Source: an uncultured Chlorobiota bacterium
GTDB taxonomy: Bacteria; Bacteroidota; Kapaibacteriia; OLB7
DNA length: 12,841 nt
Direction: 5' to 3'
Assembly: GCA_946481475.1 (NCBI GenBank)
Contig: CAMLOB010000045.1
Location: forward strand, 1 to 12,841
Shown here: in pieces, positions 8,601 through 12,841 of the stretch
Layout of the letters: every line of letters starts with the position of its first letter
How positions within the stretch are numbered: position 1 is the stretch's first letter
The notes under the pieces: generated by a model
The model's input: the letters and a program-made list of their open reading frames with translations, nothing else
Database searches by the model: none
Told to the model about the DNA's origin: nothing
Made by a program: the position numbers and the translations under genes

Positions 8601-8825
8601 GGCGAAACCGATCTGGCCATCGCCTCCTACACCGGATTGCTGAAAAGAATTTCTTCGGATACAAACCTGCGTGCCCGGGCGGAACTGGGACTTGCGCAGG
8701 TCTACGAAGCCCGCGGAGAGTTCGAGAAAGCCGTTGAACTCTACCGGGGCATAGTCGAGCGACACGGCGATGATCCTTACGCAAAGGAGGCAAGCCGCAG
8801 ACTCGAGGAGAAAAAAGAGTTATGA
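5658..8825 (+). CDS. Large secreted tetratricopeptide-repeat (TPR) protein
   Basis: This 1055-aa protein is built almost entirely of helical TPR units. These are clear in stretches such as YFLGQLAEGREDYDAALYFY and AYYTIGDSYYRMMKFDEAVA, and in the last repeat, VYEARGEFEKAVELYRGIVE. Many helices are followed by YP or HNP and a small residue, as in BamD/YbgF-like envelope TPR proteins. The ATG at 5658 is preferred over the in-frame ATG at 5574 for two reasons: a promoter lies between them, and this start yields a signal peptide (basic HRWSRR at 8-13, hydrophobic core about 27-41). The mature protein should be periplasmic and act as a scaffold; its partners are unknown. Its TGA overlaps an ATG (ATGA, 8822-8825) in the frame of the next gene. 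No enzymatic domain is seen. Confidence 0.88.
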   Translation: MPFAHNPHRWSRRLSGLFRFGTAGTGAVLAVLLFGLPSLVGQPGPVPTTSFPFQSERFIRDGEFFRAFRVEFEENHAWTSSERLRRAEAAIYADLRNAALQELQELRDERINRTYAATAALRIGLITLKRGEYGRARLNFNDAVTTGENSPEEGLGHLAGEALFWIGASHLMESGRGGYTQAISSFKASLSSFPANPRADDALYFLGQLAEGREDYDAALYFYNDLLEQYPHSDYRVAAAIRRTQLLNILRRYDEAMNELELAETMWAWYKAEKAEASQRYHEKVDLELVLLRGEISIGRNDLPGAERAWLTLLYELEGGYRRVGMLGLAETYRVAGMTDSAVSLYSRIIEEGREDSPGMQAEYFLTIALLGSPGVPDESKREAHEALRAISGQQNHMMRDYAALTMADIAYREGDMAESLIFCNEVIERTPLPRLKARAEALAGGANLELERFDAAARSFARAAELAASMQDREMPEREYVMNLSGRMRGLALMWGERYNDAVVAFNAWLKEYTADSALIPTILWLKGETEFAAGRYDESVRTMEGIVEHWMESDRVEPALYTTGWAQLRMNNLRGAEGAFGRLVKAYPLSEFAVQSQIRRGDCFYLQKNFMTAADIYGSVETMNPTPEEAQYAAYQKAMSIWQGGDSMAARRDFSLFVANNGNSEWADDALFMSGLLDYRATDFEGAIKVMRTLLESYPGSRLHARAYYTIGDSYYRMMKFDEAVAAYSIVTERYPESTYMKDAETGIVYARAALQKVQDRSQLDAVQVNEIGGRPSYELELRRAQIFLDANRIEDAEREYRLFIEHNPQSANLPVGWLGLAECALLRHDTAAAIDTLATLVREFDQGHVVPAAALRLVDLYLTESDTVSAVETLSTVRKKFSESAAGTTALIREAELLLGSERRGEAKSILRSGIAALDSISGHQTRSGGRMLALLAGLESADGEVDSARSRWKLLARRTDSLAADALMNLAASYTGTGETDLAIASYTGLLKRISSDTNLRARAELGLAQVYEARGEFEKAVELYRGIVERHGDDPYAKEASRRLEEKKEL

Positions 8826-8831
8826 GAAAGT

Positions 8832-8954
8832 TCGGAACCATGGGCGCAGCCGTCACCTCGGCTACCTTCCGACAGGGTGATTATCCATGCGTAATCAACC
8901 GGCCCGCACACGTTGCGGAGAGAGGGAGGGGGGAGTCCAACTCCCCTCCCTCTT
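8832..8954 (+). ncRNA. Candidate structured leader RNA before the barrel gene
   Basis: Nearly the whole gap between the TPR stop and the probable barrel start can fold. TCGGAA (8832-8837) pairs with TTCCGA (8867-8872) and encloses hairpin AGCCG (8848-8852) / CGGCT (8859-8863). Next comes GGT-GATTA (8876-8883) / TAATC-A-ACC (8892-8900), then CCGCA (8904-8908) / TGCGG (8914-8918). Last is an 11-bp perfect stem, AGAGGGAGGGG (8921-8931) / CCCCTCCCTCT (8943-8953), extendable by flanking G-T and G-C pairs. Loop CCATG (8885-8889) can pair with CATGG (8839-8843) as a pseudoknot. The CTCGGCTACC...GGGTGATTATCC stretch recalls the S-box SAM riboswitch core, but the expected P1 and GGG/CCC stem are missing. 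There is no T-run, so any control would act on translation or RNA stability. The class is unknown and the fold was drawn by hand. Confidence 0.4.
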
Positions 8955-8983
8955 CGGGAGTTCGGAAATGTGAACATAATAGC

Positions 8984-10675
8984 GTGCGGATTCGCAGGAT
9001 GGTCGGAGCAGGTCTGTTCCTCTCTCTTCTGATCCTCACGGCCGATCTGTACGGTCAGCCGAGTCCTCCGGCATCCGAACCGATTGCCGAGGAAGACCCG
9101 AGCGTCGAACGGATCAGGCCGGACGAGCCGATCGACCTTCCGCTGGAAATGCTTCTGCGCATGAACGATACCGGGACATCGATCTTCACGAAGAAACCAT
9201 TGCACCGACCCGAGCCGCTGGTTCCGGCCGTTCTCGACACATTGAATCCGCAGGGGAAAGAGGGAGAGATGACCATCCCGTTGCGGGGCTATCCGGAACC
9301 GGATCAGCCGCCGACGAAGAACCGGCCGATCTATGCCGAGGGTTCGATCGGATTGCATACCACCGCTTTGTTGCGGGCCGGTATCTCCGGCAGTACGTGG
9401 CCGTTCGACTATAACGCTTCGGTTGAATACGGTTCCTCGAACGGTTGGGTGGAAAATGCGGAGAGTTCCCTCTTCTCCGCCCGACTCGGCGGAGGATATG
9501 TGATCGGTCTGGGATACGGCATCTTCAGCGGCGGATATATGGGGGGAGAGGCCGAGTACGACAACCGGACCTACCGGCTCTATGCTTTGGAAACGCTGCC
9601 GGAGCGAAGCCGGGTCGACTGGAAGTTGCAGGGGACAGGAACCGCATCGATTGCCGGAATCGATCTGCGGGGAGAAGGTCGCGTGCGGCGTTTCTCGATG
9701 GATCAGACGATTCCGGTTCTCGACGAGACCGGTCCGGCCCCGATTCCTCCACCCGATACCCAGGCCATAGCCGAGACTTCGGTTGAAGGTCGGCTGAGTG
9801 CCGGAATGTCGGCCCTCGGTCTGGGCTGGGAAGGAAATCTGGATCTGCGGCTGACGAACACAACGCTCGGCTCGGTCAACTACGGTCAGGTCGATCTCCT
9901 TGCTCTTTTCGAAACCCCCGTCTTTTCAATTCGGGGAGGAGGATCTCTCAGTCTGGGCGAAGGGACCGACGGGGAGAGTCGTTCCCGGATCGCTCCGCGG
10001 GCCGAACTCCGGATCTTCCCGTTCGACGGTCTGGTGGCCGCCGGCAGGATTGTGGGAGGAGTGCGGCAGACGACGGCCCGGAGTCTGTTCGACGTAAATC
10101 CCTACGCGACCATGGACGGGGTGTTTGCTCCGGAGGATGAGAGACTGGGCTACGAACTTTCGCTCCACCTTGAACCGGCTCAGTCCTGGGGAGTCCGCGT
10201 TGCCGGAGCCCGCCGCGACTATGCTTCCTACCTCTTTTTCGGTCGTCCCGAAACCGGGGAGTTTGTCCCGACATACGGCGAGGCAAAGGTCGATATCGTC
10301 AGCGGTGATTTCTATCTCCGTCCTGATTCGCGCAATGAGGTTTCCGGTGTCGTCCGTTTCACCCAGGGAACGCTCGGCGACGGATCCTCCGTCCCCTATA
10401 TGCCGAAGTGGGATGCCGAACTCTTCTACTCGCGTCGCCTTTTCAATCTGCCGATCGAGATCGGTGCCTCGATTCGCTATATCGGCGAACGCCGCGGCGG
10501 AACCGAAGAGCTTGATCCGGTCTTCCTGCTCGGGTTTGAATGGTCCTACAACGTGGCAAAACTTTTTGATGTGGTTCTGGAAGCCCGGAATCTTCTCGCG
10601 CAGGAATATCAGCTCTGGGAGGGATATGAGGAGCGGGGACTCTATCTGTCGCTGGGGGCAAGAACACGTTTTTAG
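8984..10675 (+). CDS. Plug-less TonB-receptor-like outer-membrane beta-barrel protein
   Basis: This is an outer-membrane barrel of about 563 aa. A GTG start at 8984 gives a normal signal peptide (RIRR, then hydrophobic VGAGLFLSLLILTADLYGQ); ATG 8999 is possible but lacks the basic n-region. The same frame is open back to an ATG at 8822 that overlaps the TPR stop. That start would place 59 residues, encoded by the structured leader, ahead of the signal peptide, so I reject it. After a Pro/Glu-rich linker the protein shows many alternating Gly/aromatic strands (SARLGGGYVIGLGYGIFSGG). It ends like a TonB receptor: ARNLLAQEYQLWEGYEERGL, then a final strand closing in RTRF. No plug domain or TonB box is seen, so it is probably not an energised transporter. 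A structural or docking role with the TPR and SPOR proteins is inferred. Confidence 0.82.
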   Translation: MRIRRMVGAGLFLSLLILTADLYGQPSPPASEPIAEEDPSVERIRPDEPIDLPLEMLLRMNDTGTSIFTKKPLHRPEPLVPAVLDTLNPQGKEGEMTIPLRGYPEPDQPPTKNRPIYAEGSIGLHTTALLRAGISGSTWPFDYNASVEYGSSNGWVENAESSLFSARLGGGYVIGLGYGIFSGGYMGGEAEYDNRTYRLYALETLPERSRVDWKLQGTGTASIAGIDLRGEGRVRRFSMDQTIPVLDETGPAPIPPPDTQAIAETSVEGRLSAGMSALGLGWEGNLDLRLTNTTLGSVNYGQVDLLALFETPVFSIRGGGSLSLGEGTDGESRSRIAPRAELRIFPFDGLVAAGRIVGGVRQTTARSLFDVNPYATMDGVFAPEDERLGYELSLHLEPAQSWGVRVAGARRDYASYLFFGRPETGEFVPTYGEAKVDIVSGDFYLRPDSRNEVSGVVRFTQGTLGDGSSVPYMPKWDAELFYSRRLFNLPIEIGASIRYIGERRGGTEELDPVFLLGFEWSYNVAKLFDVVLEARNLLAQEYQLWEGYEERGLYLSLGARTRF

Positions 10676-10689
10676 AATAGTTAGAATAG
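10672..10689. repeat. Perfect tandem 9-mer TTAGAATAG at the barrel stop codon
   Basis: TTAGAATAG occurs twice back to back (10672-10680, 10681-10689) and the first copy contains the barrel gene's TAG stop. A near copy, TTAGAATAA (11917-11925), follows the SPOR gene just before its terminator stem. The rest of the 97-bp gap to the SPOR gene holds a small hairpin, AAAGCA (10721-10726) / TGCTTT (10731-10736), with only four Ts. No strong terminator or TAnnTTTG promoter is seen, so read-through into the SPOR gene is likely. Confidence 0.5.
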
Positions 10690-10772
10690 AATGTCTCTAC
10701 CGCACCAGATGCAACATTCCAAAGCAAACATGCTTTTCGAGTTTTGTATCGAACATTTTGAACTGATGACCT

Positions 10773-11903
10773 ATGGCTATGCACGAACATGAAGAACAAA
10801 GAGCGGGGGATCCGATGCGGGGGCGGGATGCCTCCCGTCTGGGTGCGTTGATCAATCGTGGAGAGGAAGAGAATCTCCGGAATCCGGAGAACTCCATTCC
10901 GATGCCGGGACTTGACGCCGAAGGAGAAGAGGAGGTCTGGAACGCCTCGGGTGCGATGACGCTGAACGACTACCAGCGGTTGCGCAAGGGGTACGAGCGG
11001 GGGATCAATCCGGAAGCTCTGGAACGGATGGAAGAGTCGCGAAACGAAGCGGATCTCCCTCCGGCTTCTTCCTTTGAACCGGTTCCTTTGCGGATCGAAC
11101 CGGAGGTGGTCTGGGAACCGGAAGCCGTGGAGCCGGAGCGATCGGCGAGAAGGCGGGGGATCGGTCCGATCGCCCTTACGGCCATTCTCCTGGTCGGCAT
11201 CTTCGGTGCCTTGATTCTCTATGCGGGAGGCGTCGCCTATATTACCGGACTCTTCACCGGTGAGGAAGAGATCGTGGAGGAAAATCCGACGCTCGTTACC
11301 GAACGGCCTCAGGATCAGGAGGAAGTCGATCCGGTCGGTGCGTTGACTCCCGGCGAGGAGATGGAGCTTGCCGATGCGGCTGCCGAAGAGGAGGGAGCGG
11401 AAGAGGAAGCCGAGAGAAGAAAGAAGGAAGAAGAGGAGGCTCTGAAAGACAAGGAGAAGGCCGAAGCGCTAAGGAAGGAGAAGGAAAAGGAAGCGGCCGC
11501 TCTCAAAGCAAAAGAGGAGAAGGCTTCGAAAAAGCAGGAACCGGTTGCGGCCGAGAAGCCGGAACGGGTAGCCGTGAAGTCGACCGTGGAAGAGCCGAAG
11601 GAGGGGGCAGACCGGACAACCGTTCTGACGGCGAAACCCGAAACGAAGTCAGAACCGGCAAAATCCGCTCCGACGACCGGCAGGTATACCGTCCAGGTCG
11701 GCGCCACACCCGACCGGTCCGAGGCCGACCGGATTGCGTCGCGGATCCGTTCGAAGGGGGGATCGGGCGTGCAGGTGATCACAACCGAGAAGAACGGCGA
11801 GACCCTCTACCGCGTCCGCTTCGGCACGTTCGGCTCGCAGGAGGAGGCAAAGTCAAAGGCGGGAGAGATGGGATTCGGGGATGTGTGGGTGGTGAAGAAG
11901 TAG
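10773..11903 (+). CDS. SPOR-domain protein, single-pass inner membrane, charged linker
   Basis: The 376-aa protein has three parts. Residues 1-129 are acidic and presumably cytoplasmic, ending in the basic stop SARRRG. A transmembrane helix follows at about 131-155 (IALTAILLVGIFGALILYAG). The outer part has an acidic stretch, then a Glu/Lys/Ala-rich region (about 200-260) likely to be a long charged helix or coiled coil. The SPOR domain is at about 302-376 (RYTVQVGATPDRSEADRIA ... YRVRFGTFGSQEEAKSKA). SPOR domains bind glycan strands of peptidoglycan lacking stem peptides, often at division sites. The linker could span the periplasm from inner membrane to wall. ATG 10773 and ATG 10779 are both possible starts; no good ribosome-binding site distinguishes them. 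The gene is the last in the rightward operon and is followed by an intrinsic terminator. Confidence 0.9.
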   Translation: MAMHEHEEQRAGDPMRGRDASRLGALINRGEEENLRNPENSIPMPGLDAEGEEEVWNASGAMTLNDYQRLRKGYERGINPEALERMEESRNEADLPPASSFEPVPLRIEPEVVWEPEAVEPERSARRRGIGPIALTAILLVGIFGALILYAGGVAYITGLFTGEEEIVEENPTLVTERPQDQEEVDPVGALTPGEEMELADAAAEEEGAEEEAERRKKEEEEALKDKEKAEALRKEKEKEAAALKAKEEKASKKQEPVAAEKPERVAVKSTVEEPKEGADRTTVLTAKPETKSEPAKSAPTTGRYTVQVGATPDRSEADRIASRIRSKGGSGVQVITTEKNGETLYRVRFGTFGSQEEAKSKAGEMGFGDVWVVKK

Positions 11904-11923
11904 GAGCGAATATCTGTTAGAAT

Positions 11924-11969
11924 AAAAAACGTCGGGACGGATCAGCGAATCCGTCCCGACGTTTTTTTT
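11924..11969. terminator. Strong Rho-independent terminator after the SPOR gene
   Basis: AAAAAACGTCGGGACGGAT (11924-11942) pairs without mismatch with its reverse complement at 11949-11967 around a 6-nt loop (cagcga). The GC-rich 13-bp core is followed by eight Ts (11962-11969). The A-run on the left arm makes it a possible bidirectional terminator. It starts 20 bp after the SPOR stop codon and closes the TPR-barrel-SPOR unit. Confidence 0.95.
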
Positions 11970-12279
11970 GAGGGAATCTTCTGATGTGCTACGCCTTGAT
12001 CTGTTCGACAAGCGGTCCCGGCCCGGAAGATATCGTGTGGGCTGTCGTAAACCCTCTGCACAATACGTCCCGCCGGATCGGATAAGGGGATGTGTGGAAG
12101 AGAGGGGGGTAGAAACGTGATTCCGATCACTCCCCCTCCGATCCCCCCTTCCGTATATTGACCATGTCCCGCAGACGCCGGGAATATCTCCGTCGGTTTC
12201 CGGAATGTAAGAGCGGGTCGATTCTTCCCATCACTCATTCCGGGTTAATGCCGGGAATCCGTCAACAGCACGTATCTGC
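11970..12279. other. Gene-poor intergenic region before the oxidoreductase, with a G/C-run hairpin
   Basis: No convincing gene lies in this 310-bp stretch; the leftward 98-codon frame here has no recognisable features and starts inside it without any promoter. A two-storey hairpin can form: outer stem GAGGGGG (12102-12108) / CCCCCTC (12132-12138), inner stem GTGAT (12117-12121) / ATCAC (12126-12130). The same G-run could instead pair with CCCCCC at 12143-12148. The region should carry the oxidoreductase promoter. Confidence 0.5.
12154..12161 (+). promoter_or_regulatory. Weak candidate -7 element for the oxidoreductase gene
   Basis: TATATTGA (12154-12161) partly matches TAnnTTTG, but no TTG is found at the right distance upstream. 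If used, transcription would begin near 12167 and leave a leader of about 113 nt. Confidence 0.25.
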
Positions 12280-12283
12280 ATGA
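12164..12283 (+). CDS. Possible 39-codon basic micro-ORF overlapping the oxidoreductase start
   Basis: An ATG at 12164 opens a 39-codon frame (MSRRRREYLRRFPECK at its start) that ends with TGA at 12281-12283. That stop overlaps the oxidoreductase ATG as ATGA. The product would be very basic at its N-terminus and has no known domain. The overlap could couple translation, but such frames arise by chance. It also conflicts with the TATATTGA promoter candidate, whose transcript would begin after this ATG. No Shine-Dalgarno is seen. Confidence 0.15.
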   Translation: MSRRRREYLRRFPECKSGSILPITHSGLMPGIRQQHVSA

Positions 12284-12841
12284 AAAAGAACATCGTTATC
12301 GTCGGGAACGGCATCGCGGGAATCACCGCCGCACGGTTCATCCGCAAGTTCAGCGACCACGCGATCACCGTCATCTCCGACGAGTCGGACCATTTCTACA
12401 GCCGCACCGCCCTGATGTATATCTACATGGGGCATCTGACCTATGAGAACACCAAGCCCTACGAGGACTGGTTCTGGGAGAAGAATCGGATCGATCTCCT
12501 GCGGGGCTATGTGACCGATGTGGAGACCGGAGCGAAGAAGTTGCATCTGGCCGGAGGAAACATCGTCGGCTACGACGTGTTGATCCTTGCAACCGGTTCG
12601 CGCTCCCGCACCTTCGGATGGCCGGGAGAGGATCTGAAGGGGGTGCAGGGACTCTACGGGTTGCAGGATCTGGAGTTGATGGAGGAGCACACGCAGGGGA
12701 TCGACAGTGCGGTGATCGTCGGAGGAGGCCTGATCGGCGTCGAGATGGCCGAGATGCTCCACTCCCGTCATATCCCGGTCACGTTCCTGGTGCGGGAAGA
12801 GGAGTACTGGAGCACTATTCTGCCGGTTGAAGAGGGGGGGA
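12280..12841 (+). CDS. FAD/NAD(P)-dependent oxidoreductase (pyridine nucleotide-disulfide reductase fold), 3' end cut by window
   Basis: The first 187 codons of a flavoprotein oxidoreductase are present and the reading frame is open at the window end. The N-terminal Rossmann motif GNGIAG (9-14) at the end of the first strand binds FAD. YSRTALMYIYMG (40-51) lies where related NirB/rubredoxin-reductase-like enzymes carry their conserved Y-x-R segment near the flavin. ATGSRSR (104-110) is the usual second FAD motif, and GGGLIG (148-153) starts the NAD(P)H-binding Rossmann domain. There is no CxxxxC redox pair after the first motif, so it is not a glutathione/lipoamide-reductase type. It resembles NADH-dependent reductases that pass electrons to a partner protein or a fused domain; the missing C-terminus would decide. 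It is separated from the envelope operon by a strong terminator, so it is a separate unit. Confidence 0.88.
   Translation, partial: MKKNIVIVGNGIAGITAARFIRKFSDHAITVISDESDHFYSRTALMYIYMGHLTYENTKPYEDWFWEKNRIDLLRGYVTDVETGAKKLHLAGGNIVGYDVLILATGSRSRTFGWPGEDLKGVQGLYGLQDLELMEEHTQGIDSAVIVGGGLIGVEMAEMLHSRHIPVTFLVREEEYWSTILPVEEGG

Noticed and set aside
5895..8765. A 956-codon leftward open frame opposite the TPR gene
   Set aside because: It is fully antisense to a clear TPR coding region, lacks domain-like composition, and arises from the GC-rich codon bias of the real gene.
8826..8970. A standard S-box (SAM-I) riboswitch
   Set aside because: CTCGGCTACC and GGGTGATTATCC resemble core segments, but the closing P1 helix and the GGG/CCC stem with its UGG loop are absent, and the downstream gene is not in methionine metabolism.
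11942..12238. Leftward 98-codon frame after the SPOR terminator
   Set aside because: It reads through the terminator arm, has no recognisable motif and no promoter or ribosome-binding site.
12262..12771. Leftward 169-codon frame across the oxidoreductase
   Set aside because: It overlaps both Rossmann motifs of the real flavoprotein on the opposite strand.

Overview
The window (roughly mid-to-high-50s % GC by eye) looks like a chromosomal segment of a bacterium from the Bacteroidota/Chlorobiota/Ignavibacteriota (FCB) group. The evidence is a SusC/RagA-type TonB-linked outer-membrane protein with its carboxypeptidase-like N-terminal domain, a promoter of the Bacteroidota type (TTG - 20 nt - TAnnTTTG) and almost no Shine-Dalgarno sequences before the start codons. 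I cannot name the species.

Layout. A leftward block covers 108-4998: a 194-aa protein with two CxxC pairs, a DUF2064/TIGR04282 nucleotidyl- or glycosyl-transferase-like protein, and the 1073-aa SusC-like receptor. A gene-free divergent region (4999-5657) contains two arms of a degenerate 7-bp repeat in opposite orientations, a good promoter, and a 17-bp direct repeat flanking that promoter. A rightward block covers 5658-11903: a 1055-aa secreted TPR protein, a plug-less TonB-receptor-like beta-barrel, and a single-pass membrane protein with a C-terminal SPOR domain. It ends in a near-perfect intrinsic terminator. After about 300 bp without a convincing gene, the window ends inside an FAD/NAD(P)-dependent oxidoreductase.

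How the genes work together. The rightward block reads as one cell-envelope operon: a periplasmic TPR scaffold, an outer-membrane barrel and a peptidoglycan-binding SPOR protein. The SusC-like protein is also in the envelope and imports an unknown substrate; no SusD partner gene is visible at the left edge. The two small leftward genes sit 56 bp apart and may be co-transcribed.

Most interesting non-coding signals. (1) A 160-nt stretch between the TPR and barrel genes folds on paper into four consecutive hairpin elements with a possible loop-loop pseudoknot; it is a candidate structured leader RNA. (2) Two heptad-repeat arms, 16 and 24 units long, face each other in the divergent intergenic region. 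Neither matches a named family I can assign with confidence.
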